A DNA stretch of 64,000 nucleotides from Jatrophihabitans sp964252635 (GTDB lineage Bacteria; Actinomycetota; Actinomycetes; Mycobacteriales; Jatrophihabitantaceae): contig NZ_CAXUNP010000003.1 in assembly GCF_964252635.1 (NCBI RefSeq), positions 96,673 to 160,672 of the forward strand, in the 5' to 3' direction. Every line of letters begins with the position of its first letter. Position 1 is the first letter of the stretch. Shown piece after piece: positions 8,074-16,240 of this stretch. Below the pieces are notes generated by a model that did no database searches, had not been told where the DNA came from, and saw nothing but the letters and a program-made list of their open reading frames with translations. Both the position numbers and the translations under genes were made by a program.

Positions 8074-9126
8074 TCAGCTGCTGCGACGTTGCGGTGCCGG
8101 GCAGCACCCCACCGGGCAGTCCACCCCGCACAGGCCCAGTCGACCGAGATGCTGCGGGTCCGTGCCCGACGTCCGCTCCTCGACGAGGTCGCACATCGCC
8201 CCGACGAAGGCGGGGTGGGTACCGGCGGTGGCGGCTCGCGCGAACGCCATCCCCAGACGTGCCGCCGTCTCCTCGGCCTCGGTGTCGAGGTCCCACAGCA
8301 CCTCGAGGTGGTCGGACACGAAGCCGGTGGGCGCGACGACCACGGCCTGCACGCCGTCGGCGGCCAGGGCCTCGAGGTGGTCGTTGATGTCGGGTTCGAG
8401 CCACGGCACCTGCGGCGGCCCCGACCGCGACTGCCACACGAGGTCGAACTCTGCGCCCGGGCCCCGGACAGCCTCCGCGGTCAGCCGTGCGGTCTCGCGC
8501 TGCTCGGCGGCGTACAGCCCGTTGCGCTCCGGACCGGACTCGTCGTTCATCCGTTGCGGTATGGAGTGCGCGGTGAAGACGAGGCGGGCGCTGTCGCGGT
8601 GCGCGGCGGGCAGCGCGTCGAGAGCCGCACGCAGGCCGTCGGCGGTGGCCGCGATGAAACCGGGGTGGTCGAAGTAGTGCCGCACCTTGACCAGCTCGGG
8701 CGATCCGCCGCCGGCCACGCGCTGCGCCTGCGCGAGGTCGTCGCGGTACTGGCGGCAGCCCGAGTAGGACGACGTGGCACTGGTCGCCACGACCACCGCG
8801 CGCTCGACGTGGTCGTCACGCATCTGCCGCACCGCGTCGGCCACGTAGGGCTTCCAGTTGCGGTTGCCCCAGTAGATCGGCAGGTCGTGGCCGCGCCGCA
8901 CCAGCTCGTCGTGCATCGCGGCCATCAGCGCCCGGTTCTGCTCGTTGATGGGCGAGACGCCGTGGAAGTGCTGGTAGTGCTCGGCGACGTCGGCCAATCG
9001 CTCGTCGGGGATGCCACGCCCGCGCGTGACGTTGCGCAGGAACGGCATGACGTCGTCGGGCCCCTCGGGGCCGCCGAAGGACAGCAGCAGGATCGCGTCG
9101 TAGGTCGGCGCCTGCGGTTGCGCCAT
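8074..9126 (-). CDS. hemH: ferrochelatase (coproporphyrin III type, [2Fe-2S])
   Basis: A 350-residue ferrochelatase that inserts ferrous iron into a porphyrin. Actinobacterial members use coproporphyrin III (CpfC) rather than protoporphyrin IX (family knowledge). The N-terminal LLLSFGGPEGPDDVMPFLRNV is typical; the VFTAHSIPQRM motif near residue 186 supplies the conserved catalytic histidine. A cysteine in SYSGCRQY and the C-terminal LCGVDCPVGCCP match the ligand pattern of the actinobacterial [2Fe-2S] cluster. The ATG at 9126 overlaps the fabI stop (TGATG), so fabG-fabI-hemH is one operon. The frame is open far upstream inside fabI, but that part is out of register with the family. Confidence 0.93.
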   Translation of the reverse strand: MAQPQAPTYDAILLLSFGGPEGPDDVMPFLRNVTRGRGIPDERLADVAEHYQHFHGVSPINEQNRALMAAMHDELVRRGHDLPIYWGNRNWKPYVADAVRQMRDDHVERAVVVATSATSSYSGCRQYRDDLAQAQRVAGGGSPELVKVRHYFDHPGFIAATADGLRAALDALPAAHRDSARLVFTAHSIPQRMNDESGPERNGLYAAEQRETARLTAEAVRGPGAEFDLVWQSRSGPPQVPWLEPDINDHLEALAADGVQAVVVAPTGFVSDHLEVLWDLDTEAEETAARLGMAFARAATAGTHPAFVGAMCDLVEERTSGTDPQHLGRLGLCGVDCPVGCCPAPQRRSS

Positions 9127-9893
9127 CAGACGCCCATGGCGTGAAAACCGCCGTCGACGTGCACGATCTCGCCGGTCGTGGCCGGGAACCAGTCCGACAG
9201 CAGGGCGACGCTGCTGCGGGCCACCGGGTCGAGGTCGCTGTTGTCCCATCCGAGCGGCGCGCGCCCGGACCACGCGTCCTCGAAGCGGCTGAACCCGGGG
9301 ATGCTGCGCGCGGCCATCGTGCGCAGGGGGCCGGCCGAGACCAGGTTGACGCGGATGTGCTTCGGGCCGAGCTCGCGGGCCAGGTAGCGCGACGCCGACT
9401 CCAGGCCCGCCTTCGCCACACCCATCCAGTCGTAGGCCGGCCAGGCGACGGTCGCGTCGAAGGTCATGCCGAGGACGGAGCCGCCGGTCTCCGGGAAGAG
9501 TGGCAGGGTCGCGACGGCGAGGGATTTCAGGGAGTACGTCGACACCTGGACGGCGGTCGCGACGTCCTCCCACGGGGTGGCCAGGAAGTCCCCGCCGAGG
9601 GCCGAGGCCGGCGCGAACCCGATCGCGTGCACCACTCCGTCGATGCCGTCGACGTGCTCGCGTACCCGGTCGGCCAGCGAGTCCAGCTGGCCCTGGTCGG
9701 CGACGTCGAGCTCGATGACCGGCGGCGGGGTGGGCAGCTTGCGGGCCACCCGCTCGACCAGCGACATGCGCCCGTACCCGGTGAGCACGACCTCGGCGCC
9801 CTGCTCCTGCGCGGTGCGGGCGATCGCGAACGCGATCGAGGCGTCCGTGATCACCCCGGTGATCAGCAGCCGCTTGCCGTCCAGCAGTCCCAT
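9126..9893 (-). CDS. fabI: enoyl-[acyl-carrier-protein] reductase (NADH), InhA/FabI type
   Basis: A 255-residue short-chain reductase that reduces the enoyl-ACP double bond in the last step of each fatty-acid elongation cycle. Evidence: start GLLDGKRLLITGVITDASIAFA with the FabI-type nucleotide loop, VVHAIGFAP in mid-protein, and the catalytic pair Tyr/Lys in YDWMGVAKAG with the Y-x6-K spacing of enoyl reductases. The FDATVAWPAYDWM stretch is close to mycobacterial InhA. It follows fabG by 25 bases and overlaps hemH by one base. This is the target family of isoniazid and triclosan; susceptibility cannot be inferred. Confidence 0.93.
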   Translation of the reverse strand: MGLLDGKRLLITGVITDASIAFAIARTAQEQGAEVVLTGYGRMSLVERVARKLPTPPPVIELDVADQGQLDSLADRVREHVDGIDGVVHAIGFAPASALGGDFLATPWEDVATAVQVSTYSLKSLAVATLPLFPETGGSVLGMTFDATVAWPAYDWMGVAKAGLESASRYLARELGPKHIRVNLVSAGPLRTMAARSIPGFSRFEDAWSGRAPLGWDNSDLDPVARSSVALLSDWFPATTGEIVHVDGGFHAMGV

Positions 9894-9918
9894 CGTGTCT
9901 CCCTGCGCTCGGTGGATG

Positions 9919-10674
9919 TCAGATGCCCATGCCGACGCCGCCGTCGACCGGCAGGACGACCCCGGTGACGTACCCGGCGCCGGGCGAGGCGAGGTAGACG
10001 GCGGCGGCGGCGACGTCGTCGACCTGCCCGTAGCGCTTCAAGGGGACCGTCGCCAGGATCTCGGAGCGCCGGGCGTCGGTCATGGCCGCCGTCATGTCGG
10101 TCTCGATGAAGCCCGGCGCGATGACGTTGGCGGTGATGGACCGGCTGCCGAGCTCCCGGGCGATCGAGCGGGCCAGGCCGATGAGACCGGCCTTCGACGA
10201 CGCGTAGTTCGCCTGACCCGGCGCGCCCAGGAGCGCGACCACCGAGGAGATGAAGATGAGCCGGCCCTTCCTGGCCCGCAGCATGCCCTGGGCGGCCCGC
10301 TTCGCGACGCGGTAGGCGCCCGTGAGGTTCGCGTCCACGACGGCGGTGAAGGAGTCCTCGCTCATCCGCAGCAGCAGGGTGTCGTCGGTGGTGCCGGCGT
10401 TGGCCACCAGGATCTCGACCGGGCCGAGCTCGGCCTCGACCGCGGCGAAGGCGGCGTCGACGTCCTCGGCGGACGTGACGTCGCACCGCACCCCGAACAG
10501 GCCGTCCGGCGCGCCGCTGCCGCGGTGCGTGACCGCGACGCGGTCGCCGTTCGCGGCGAAGGCGCGGGCGATGGCCAGGCCGATGCCGCGGTTGCCCCCG
10601 GTCACCAGCACCGTCCGGCCTCCGTCGGCGTCGGTGTCGGCGGCCGCAGGGTCGGCTCGCGGGGACTCGGTCAC
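9919..10674 (-). CDS. fabG: 3-oxoacyl-[acyl-carrier-protein] reductase, MabA/FabG type
   Basis: A 251-residue classical short-chain dehydrogenase, NADPH-dependent, reducing 3-oxoacyl-ACP. Cofactor motif TGGNRGIG at about 25-32, NAG in VANAGTTDD, catalytic Ser in ISSVVALLG and Tyr-x3-Lys in YASSKAGL. The first 17 residues are a polar extension, as in mycobacterial MabA. First gene of fabG-fabI-hemH, mirroring the mabA-inhA-hemZ order of mycobacteria. The GTG at 10674 has TAGCGT seven bases upstream, so the operon may start as a nearly leaderless transcript. Confidence 0.92.
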   Translation of the reverse strand: MTESPRADPAAADTDADGGRTVLVTGGNRGIGLAIARAFAANGDRVAVTHRGSGAPDGLFGVRCDVTSAEDVDAAFAAVEAELGPVEILVANAGTTDDTLLLRMSEDSFTAVVDANLTGAYRVAKRAAQGMLRARKGRLIFISSVVALLGAPGQANYASSKAGLIGLARSIARELGSRSITANVIAPGFIETDMTAAMTDARRSEILATVPLKRYGQVDDVAAAAVYLASPGAGYVTGVVLPVDGGVGMGI

Positions 10675-10681
10675 CGCACCG

Positions 10682-10687
10682 ACGCTA
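10682..10687 (-). promoter_or_regulatory. -10 hexamer TAGCGT of the fabG-fabI-hemH operon
   Basis: On the minus strand TAGCGT is followed by seven bases and the fabG GTG at 10674. It is back to back with the -10 box of the oxidoreductase at 10747, 60 bases away, so the two promoters share one short intergenic region. Confidence 0.5.
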
Positions 10688-10746
10688 GCGGATGCCTACT
10701 CGCCCCCGGCCGGCACTGGCGCTACTGCCGGGTAGGGCGGCGCGCG

Positions 10747-10752
10747 TAGGTT
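10747..10752 (+). promoter_or_regulatory. -10 hexamer TAGGTT, leaderless start of the quinone oxidoreductase gene
   Basis: TAGGTT, exactly six bases, then ATG at 10759. The transcript is predicted to start at the A of ATG. Confidence 0.6.
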
Positions 10753-10758
10753 CGCCCC

Positions 10759-11712
10759 ATGCGCGCTATCCAGATCACCGAGTTCGGGGGCCCCGAACTG
10801 CTCGTCCCCACCGACCTGCCGGACCCCGAGGTCCGCGACGGCCAGGAGGTGCTCGACGTGGTGGCCGCCGGCATCAACTACGCGGACACCCACCAGATCG
10901 AGGACTCCTACCTGTCCTCGCAGCAGTTGCCGTTGATCCCGGGTGGCGAGGTCGTGGTCCGCGACTCGGGCGGGCGCCGGTTGCTCGGCCTGGTCGGTGC
11001 CGGTGGGTACGCACGGCGGGTTGCCGTCGACCCGTCGCGGCTGGTACCGATCCCGGACGGCGTGTCCGACGGGCAGGCGCTGGCCTCGCTCGTGCAGGGC
11101 GTCACCGCGTGGCATCTGCTGCGCACCAGCGTCCACCTGCAGCCCGGCGAGACGGTCGTGGTGCACGCGGGTGCCGGCGGCGTCGGCACGCTGGCCATCC
11201 AGCTCGCGAAGCGGTGGGGCGCGGGTCGCGTCATCGCCACCGCGTCCAGCGAGGACAAGCGGGCGCTGACCTTGGAGCTGGGCGCCGACGTCGCGCTCGA
11301 CTCCCGTGCGCCGGACCTCAAGGCCGCGCTGCGCGACGCGAACGGCGGCCGCGGCGTCGACGCCGTGCTGGAGATGACCGGCGGGCCGGTGTTCGATCAG
11401 AGCCTGGACGCGCTGGCGCCGCTCGGTCGGCTGGCCGTGTTCGGTATGGCCGGGCGGGTCCCGCCGACGCCGGTCGACCCCGCGCGGCTGATGGCCCGCA
11501 GCACCGCGGTGATCGGTTTCTGGCTGGTGCACGTGGCGGCCCACCCGGAGATGATGAGCGCCGCGCTCACAGACCTGTTCACCCTCATCGCCGCCGACGA
11601 GCTGCGACCGATCGTGGGCCCGACGTACTCCCTCGACAGTGTCGCCGACGCGCACCGCGCGCTGCTCGACCGCAGCTCGGTCGGCAAGCTCGTGCTGGAT
11701 CCCTGGGCCTGA
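10759..11712 (+). CDS. NADPH:quinone oxidoreductase-like zinc-free MDR protein
   Basis: A 317-residue medium-chain dehydrogenase/reductase of the quinone oxidoreductase branch. The GroES-like N-terminal half holds VVAAGINYADTHQIE, where zinc-dependent alcohol dehydrogenases have metal ligands; those cysteines are absent. The nucleotide-binding motif HAGAGGVGTLAIQLAK lies at about 134-149, followed by GRVIATASSEDKR for the NADP ribose phosphate. The reaction is NADPH-dependent reduction of a quinone or enone; the substrate is unknown. Divergent from fabG and transcribed alone. Start fixed by the -10 box six bases upstream. Confidence 0.9.
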   Translation: MRAIQITEFGGPELLVPTDLPDPEVRDGQEVLDVVAAGINYADTHQIEDSYLSSQQLPLIPGGEVVVRDSGGRRLLGLVGAGGYARRVAVDPSRLVPIPDGVSDGQALASLVQGVTAWHLLRTSVHLQPGETVVVHAGAGGVGTLAIQLAKRWGAGRVIATASSEDKRALTLELGADVALDSRAPDLKAALRDANGGRGVDAVLEMTGGPVFDQSLDALAPLGRLAVFGMAGRVPPTPVDPARLMARSTAVIGFWLVHVAAHPEMMSAALTDLFTLIAADELRPIVGPTYSLDSVADAHRALLDRSSVGKLVLDPWA

Positions 11713-11733
11713 GTCCGGGCGTTCCGGCCGGTT

Positions 11734-12687
11734 CTAGACGAGACGGCCGGACCAGAGCATCGACGATGCCCCGGCGGCGAACAGCACGAGCAGGCCGGCG
11801 ACGAGGAACCGGTAGCTGATGTCGCGGCGTTCCTTCGTGTAGCCGATCTTGGATCCGATGTCGGAGTAGATCTTGCGCAGCTGCCCCTCGGACACGGCGC
11901 TGTCGAACGTTCCCCCGGTGCCCTGCGCGATCGAACGCAGCTCCGGTTTGTTGGCGGGAACCCGCAGGGTCTGGCCGTCCTGCGTCACCATGCCGGTGTC
12001 GGTGCCGAAGGCGATCGTCGACACCGTGACCTTTGCGGCGCGGGCATCGGCGATGGCCTGCGCGATGCTGGTGCCGATCGTGCGCTCGCCGTCGCTCAGC
12101 AGCACGATGCGCGCGGGCGGCGGCTTGGCGCCCTTGTTCTTGCTGGCCGAGCTGAAGCTGCGGATGGCGTTGAGGGAGGCGACGACGCCGTCGCCGAGTG
12201 CGGTGTAGCTGGCCAGCTGCAGCCCGTCCACGGCGCGGTCGACCTGGTCGCGGTTGGTCGTGGGCGAGACCAGGACGTTGCCGGTCCGGGCGAAGCTGAC
12301 GAGCCCGAGATTGATGCGCGGCGGCAGCAGCGCGGCGAACGACTTGGCGGCGGACTGCGCAGCCTTGATCCGGCTCGGTGGCACGTCGGTGGCCTTCATC
12401 GACAGCGACACGTCGATGGCGAGCATGACCGTGGCCTCGTCACGCGGGACCCGCACCGTGCGGGCCGGTTTGGCCACGCCGATGGACAGCACGGTCAGGC
12501 CGATGAGCAGCAGCGCGAACGTCAGGTGCCGGCGCCAACCCGGGCGGCGCGGGGCCACACTGCCGAGCAGCTCGACGTTGCTGAACCGCGCGACGAACGT
12601 CTTGCGCCGCAGCTGCAGCACGAGGTAGACGGCGAGCAGGGCCGCGACGACGACCAGCAGCAGCAGGTAGACGGGGTGGAGGAACAT
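11734..12687 (-). CDS. VWA domain-containing membrane protein (BatA-like)
   Basis: A 317-residue protein with two N-terminal transmembrane segments (about 5-25 and 55-72), a von Willebrand factor A domain with the metal-ion site DVSLS at 92-96 and T/D elements in SYTALGDGV, and a C-terminal transmembrane helix (about 290-312). The layout is that of Bacteroides-type BatA/B relatives encoded with MoxR and DUF58 genes. The long open frame upstream lies inside DUF58 and is a shadow. ATG at 12687 overlaps the DUF58 stop in TGATG. Third gene of MoxR-DUF58-VWA; the role is probably protein assembly or chaperone-like work at the membrane. Confidence 0.9.
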   Translation of the reverse strand: MFLHPVYLLLLVVVAALLAVYLVLQLRRKTFVARFSNVELLGSVAPRRPGWRRHLTFALLLIGLTVLSIGVAKPARTVRVPRDEATVMLAIDVSLSMKATDVPPSRIKAAQSAAKSFAALLPPRINLGLVSFARTGNVLVSPTTNRDQVDRAVDGLQLASYTALGDGVVASLNAIRSFSSASKNKGAKPPPARIVLLSDGERTIGTSIAQAIADARAAKVTVSTIAFGTDTGMVTQDGQTLRVPANKPELRSIAQGTGGTFDSAVSEGQLRKIYSDIGSKIGYTKERRDISYRFLVAGLLVLFAAGASSMLWSGRLV

Positions 12688-13667
12688 CAGCTGACTCCTG
12701 CTCCGCGCGCGCCGGACACGAGCTGTCGGCGGGCGATGACGAAGCGCACGACGTCGGACACCCAGTCGCGATCGGTGCGCAGTTGCAGATGGGCGGACCC
12801 GGCGTGCCGGAGGGCGGTCGCGATGCGGGCGCGCTGCGCCTGTGCGGCCGCTGCGTACCGCTGGCGCACCGCGGCGTCGTCGGTCTGCACCTCGAGCTGA
12901 CGTCCGGTCTCGGTGTCGACGAAGGTGACCAGCCCCGCGGCAGCCAGCTCGAGTTCGCGCGGGTCGAGGATCTCGACCCCGAGTAGTTGATGACGGGCGG
13001 CGAGGGCGCGCAGCGGCCGCTCCCAGGTCGGAGGTTCGTCCGAGGGCACGCTGTCGACGAAGTCGGAGACGACGGCCACGAGGCCACGGCGTCGTTGCGG
13101 CCGGCGCAGCTGCTCCAGCAGGTCGGCGAGATCGTGGCCGCCCCGCTCGCCGCCGCGACCGCCGGCTCCGTCGACGCGCGGCGTACCGGCGACCTGACGG
13201 ACCAGTTGCCGCGCATGGATGTGCCCGCCGAGGGCGGGGATGACGAACGACTGCGCACCGTTGCCGACGATCGCGCCCACCCGGTTGCCGCCACGCACCG
13301 TCAACTGCACGATCGCGGTGATCGCGGCCAGCACGAGCTCGCGCTTCTCGGCGCGGGCGGTGCCGAAATCCATGCTGGCCGACAGGTCGACCACCAGCCA
13401 CGTCTCCAGCTCACGATCGGCGATGGTCTGGCGCAGGTGCGGAACGGTGGTGCGGGCCGTGACCGCCCAGTCCATGCGGCGGACGTCGTCACCGGGAACG
13501 TAGGGCCGGGACTCCCCCGCCTCGCTGCCGGGGCCGGGCACCAGCCCCAGGTAGTTGCCCTGCAGGAGGCCGTCGAGCTTGTTGCGCACCGTCAACTCGA
13601 GCCGGCGCAGCAGGGCGTCACCCTCGTGCAGATCCAGGCGCGGGCCGTGGTCCGCGGGCTCACTCAC
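12687..13667 (-). CDS. DUF58 domain-containing protein
   Basis: A 326-residue protein with the DUF58 hallmark: GESRPYVPGDDVRRMDWAVTART at about 51-73 (family consensus YxPGDDxRxIDWxxxAR), followed by a VWA-like fold starting at LVVDLSASMDFG, whose DLSAS resembles a metal-ion-dependent adhesion site. No membrane segment is present, unlike many DUF58 proteins. It is usually cotranscribed with MoxR ATPases and VWA proteins. It sits between MoxR (21 bases upstream) and the VWA gene (one-base overlap). GTG start at 13667. Confidence 0.9.
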   Translation of the reverse strand: MSEPADHGPRLDLHEGDALLRRLELTVRNKLDGLLQGNYLGLVPGPGSEAGESRPYVPGDDVRRMDWAVTARTTVPHLRQTIADRELETWLVVDLSASMDFGTARAEKRELVLAAITAIVQLTVRGGNRVGAIVGNGAQSFVIPALGGHIHARQLVRQVAGTPRVDGAGGRGGERGGHDLADLLEQLRRPQRRRGLVAVVSDFVDSVPSDEPPTWERPLRALAARHQLLGVEILDPRELELAAAGLVTFVDTETGRQLEVQTDDAAVRQRYAAAAQAQRARIATALRHAGSAHLQLRTDRDWVSDVVRFVIARRQLVSGARGAGVS

Positions 13668-13688
13668 GTACGCACCCCCGACCCCACG

Positions 13689-14903
13689 TCACGCCGAGCG
13701 CTCGCCCCACGGGCCGCCCGTCGCGGCGCCGCCCTGGCCACCCTGACCGCCGCCCTGGCCACCCTGGCCGGACGCCGATCCGTAGACGAGCCGCTGAGCA
13801 CCCGGTCCCTGGCTGCCGGGCCCCTGGTTGCCGGGTCCCTGGTTGCCCGGTCCTTGGTTGCCGGGTCCTTGGGGGCCGGCCGGCGCGCCGGCGGGGCCAC
13901 CGGCGCGCTGTCGCGACGCCACCTGCGGCAGCGGGACGGCCTGCAGGATCCGGCGCACCGCATGCGTGGCCGGGACCCCGTCGGCGATGGCGTCGTAGCT
14001 GAGCACGAGTCGATGGGCGAGCACGTCGACGGCGATGTCGAGCACGTCCTGCGGGAGCACGTAGTCGCGGCCGCGGGTCAGCGCGAGGGCCCGCGAGGCG
14101 GCGACGAGCCCGAGGCTGGCGCGCGGGCTCGCGCCGTAGGAGATCCATTGCGCGACGTCGCCGAGACCGAGCTGCTGGGGCGCGCGGGTGGCCAGGACCA
14201 GGCGCACGACGTAGTCGACGATCGCGTGGTGCACGAAGACGCGGCTCGACGTGGCCTGCAGGCGCTGCAGGTCGTCGGTGGACAGCACCGCGTTGGCGAC
14301 CGGCGCCTGCGCACCCATGCGGTAGACGATCTCCCGCTCCTCGGCCGCGGACGGGTAGTCGACCGTGACCTTCATCAGGAACCGGTCCCGTTGGGCCTCG
14401 GGCAGCGGGTACACGCCCTCGGACTCGATCGGGTTCTGGGTGGCGAGGACGAGGAACGGCCGCGGGACGTCGTAGCGGTTGCCGCCGATCGTCACGTGCC
14501 TCTCGGCCATGACCTCGAGCATCGCGGACTGCACCTTGGCCGGCGCCCGGTTGATCTCGTCGGCCAGCACGAAGTTGGCCATGATCGGGCCGAGCTCGGT
14601 GGCGAAGGACTCCGACCCGGGGCGGTAGATCCGGGTGCCGACGATGTCGGAGGGAACGAGGTCCGGGGTGAATTGCAACCGCGAGAACGTGCCGTCGACC
14701 GTGCGGGCCAGGGTCTCGACGGCGAGGGTCTTCGCGACGCCGGGAACGCCCTCGAGCAGGCAGTGCCCTTGCGCCAACACGCTGACCACGAGCCGCTCGA
14801 CCAGCCGTTCCTGCCCGACGATCACGCGCTTGACCTCGAACATCACGCGCTCGAGAGCAGCTGCGTCGCTGGCCGGGGTGTGCTGGTGGTCGGACTGGGT
14901 CAC
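13689..14903 (-). CDS. MoxR family AAA+ ATPase with Gly/Gln-rich tail
   Basis: A 404-residue AAA+ ATPase of the MoxR class, thought to act as a chaperone with VWA-domain partners. Walker A GVPGVAKT at 52-59, Walker B VLADEINRAP, sensor region LATQNPIE and arginine finger in LPEAQRDRF are visible. After the lid domain the last ~65 residues are low complexity: repeated GPGNQ units followed by GQGGQGG stretches, not part of the ATPase fold. GTG at 14903 is chosen because GGGAG lies seven bases upstream; the upstream ATG at 14924 has no such site. First gene of MoxR-DUF58-VWA. Confidence 0.9.
   Translation of the reverse strand: MTQSDHQHTPASDAAALERVMFEVKRVIVGQERLVERLVVSVLAQGHCLLEGVPGVAKTLAVETLARTVDGTFSRLQFTPDLVPSDIVGTRIYRPGSESFATELGPIMANFVLADEINRAPAKVQSAMLEVMAERHVTIGGNRYDVPRPFLVLATQNPIESEGVYPLPEAQRDRFLMKVTVDYPSAAEEREIVYRMGAQAPVANAVLSTDDLQRLQATSSRVFVHHAIVDYVVRLVLATRAPQQLGLGDVAQWISYGASPRASLGLVAASRALALTRGRDYVLPQDVLDIAVDVLAHRLVLSYDAIADGVPATHAVRRILQAVPLPQVASRQRAGGPAGAPAGPQGPGNQGPGNQGPGNQGPGSQGPGAQRLVYGSASGQGGQGGGQGGQGGAATGGPWGERSA
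13803..13877 (-). repeat. 15-bp tandem repeat encoding GPGNQ units
   Basis: About five 15-base units (for example CCCTGGTTGCCGGGT on the plus strand) encode repeated Gly-Pro-Gly-Asn/Ser-Gln near the C-terminus of MoxR. The period is a multiple of three, so copy number can vary without a frameshift. Confidence 0.75.
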
Positions 14904-14975
14904 GTGTTCTCCCTCGCACGGCATCGCCGCAGCATCGTGCGCATGCGGTCAGAGTCACGGTACGGGACGTCGCTG

Positions 14976-14981
14976 TACGGT
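14976..14981 (+). promoter_or_regulatory. -10 hexamer TACGGT, leaderless start of the small cysteine protein gene
   Basis: TACGGT, six bases, then GTG at 14988. It overlaps the divergent upstream region of MoxR (start 14903). Confidence 0.55.
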
Positions 14982-14987
14982 GCCTGG

Positions 14988-15194
14988 GTGTCCGTGCCCG
15001 ACGTCGAGGAGTCGCCGCGCTGCTCGGCGCGGGGCTGCCGCCAACCCGCGGCCGTCGATCTGTCCTGGCGCAATCCGCGCCTGCACACCGCCACCCGGGT
15101 CAAGCACTGGCTGGCCTGCCCCGAGCACAGCGACGACCTGGCCGGCTTCCTCACCCGCCGGGGATTCCTGCTGGAACGCGGCCCGCTGAGGTAG
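14988..15194 (+). CDS. small conserved cysteine-rich protein
   Basis: A 68-residue protein with Cys residues at about 12, 17 and 46 and histidines near 36 and 50 (CSARGC, LACPEH), which could form a small zinc site. The pattern WRNPRLHTATRVKHWLACPEH followed by LAGFLTRRGF is shared by a short actinobacterial family, some members of which are labelled acetone carboxylase; that label has no support in this sequence. GTG at 14988 is placed six bases after a -10 box. It ends five bases before the convergent moaA stop. Much of the longer open frame upstream is antisense to MoxR and is not coding. Confidence 0.75.
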   Translation: MSVPDVEESPRCSARGCRQPAAVDLSWRNPRLHTATRVKHWLACPEHSDDLAGFLTRRGFLLERGPLR

Positions 15195-15198
15195 CGGA

Positions 15199-16224
15199 TC
15201 AGCCGCCGATGGCCGACATCGACCGGGCCGGCTGCACGAAGTCCACCGCGTCGATGCCGTGCCCGGCCTGCTTGCCGGCGACGGCCTCGGCGATGAGCTC
15301 GGCGAGCTCGGCGTCGCAGGCTCCGTTGCGCAGCGGCGCGCGCAGATCGGTCTCGGTCTGCGCGAAGAGGCAGGTGCGCAACTGCCCGTCGGCGGTGAGC
15401 CGCAGCCGGTCGCACTCGCGGCAGAACGGCCGGGTGACCGACGCGATGATGCCCACCCGCGGCTCCCGCCCGGCCCAGCGCTCGCGGCCCGGGCCGTCGA
15501 GGACTTCGAACTCCTCGGCCGGGGCGTTGCCGCGCCGGCCGAAGGGCCGTAACTCATACCCCGCAGCGGACAGCAGCCCCTGGATCTCGTCGGCGGTCAC
15601 CATGTCCTCGCGCGACCACAGATGGTCTGCGTCCAGCGGCATGTGCTCGATGAAGCGCAGCCGCAGGCCGCGCTCGAGGCTCCACGCGAGCAACGCGGGC
15701 GCCTCGTCCAGGTTGCTGTCGCGCGCCAGCACAGCGTTGATCTTCAACGGGTCGAGTCCGGCGGCGGCGGCGGCCTCGATGCCGGCCAGCACCTCCGGCA
15801 GCCGGTCCCGCCGGGTCAGCGCGGCGAACCGTTCGCGGTCCAGGGTGTCGAGCGAGACGTTGACCCGTTCGAGCCCGGACGCCGCCAGTTCTTGCGCGCG
15901 ACCGGCCAGCGTCACGCCGTTCGTGGTCAGCGACAACGCCGGCCGGGGTGACAGGGCGGCAAGACGCGCGATGACCGCCGGGAGCGTGGGATGCACCAGC
16001 GGCTCGCCGCCGGTGAGCCGCATCGACGTCACGCCCAGGCCGACGAACACCGACGCGAGCCGCACGAACTCGTCGTCGGTCAGTCGCTGGGCCTTGGTCA
16101 GCCAGTCCAGCCCCTCGGCCGGCATGCAGTAGGTGCAGCGCAGCGAGCACAGGTCCGTCAACGAGATCCGCAGATCGGTGGCGACCCGCCCGAAACGGTC
16201 ACGCAGCGGTCCGACGGCGGTCAT
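15199..16224 (-). CDS. moaA: GTP 3',8-cyclase (molybdenum cofactor biosynthesis)
   Basis: A 341-residue radical-SAM enzyme that converts GTP to 3',8-cyclo-GTP, the first step of molybdopterin synthesis. The SAM [4Fe-4S] site is C26-x3-C30-x2-C33 in CSLRCTYC; the second, GTP-binding cluster is CRECDRL...LRTCLF in the C-terminal third. The protein ends in Gly-Gly, which is essential in characterised MoaA. No other mo genes are nearby, so it is an orphan of the pathway in this window. ATG at 16224 lies six bases after a -10 box, so the mRNA is predicted leaderless. Confidence 0.95.
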   Translation of the reverse strand: MTAVGPLRDRFGRVATDLRISLTDLCSLRCTYCMPAEGLDWLTKAQRLTDDEFVRLASVFVGLGVTSMRLTGGEPLVHPTLPAVIARLAALSPRPALSLTTNGVTLAGRAQELAASGLERVNVSLDTLDRERFAALTRRDRLPEVLAGIEAAAAAGLDPLKINAVLARDSNLDEAPALLAWSLERGLRLRFIEHMPLDADHLWSREDMVTADEIQGLLSAAGYELRPFGRRGNAPAEEFEVLDGPGRERWAGREPRVGIIASVTRPFCRECDRLRLTADGQLRTCLFAQTETDLRAPLRNGACDAELAELIAEAVAGKQAGHGIDAVDFVQPARSMSAIGG

Positions 16225-16230
16225 CGGGCC

Positions 16231-16236
16231 AGGCTA
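16231..16236 (-). promoter_or_regulatory. -10 hexamer TAGCCT, leaderless start of moaA
   Basis: On the minus strand TAGCCT, six bases, ATG (16224). The promoter lies between the moaA start and the stop of the NlpC/P60 gene at 16241, so moaA has its own promoter although it follows that gene by only 16 bases. Confidence 0.6.
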
Positions 16237-16240
16237 CGCG

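Noticed and set aside
8074..9573. Extended start of hemH at 9573
   Set aside because: The extra 149 residues are an out-of-frame reading of fabI; ferrochelatases start at the LLLSFGGP segment just after 9126.
13803..13877. Tandem repeats considered as a CRISPR array
   Set aside because: Period of 15 bases, no spacers, and in frame with MoxR coding for GPGNQ.
12987..14987. Plus-strand open frame leading into the small cysteine protein
   Set aside because: It is antisense to DUF58 and MoxR, which have full domain motifs; only the last 68 codons after 14988 have gene-like features.
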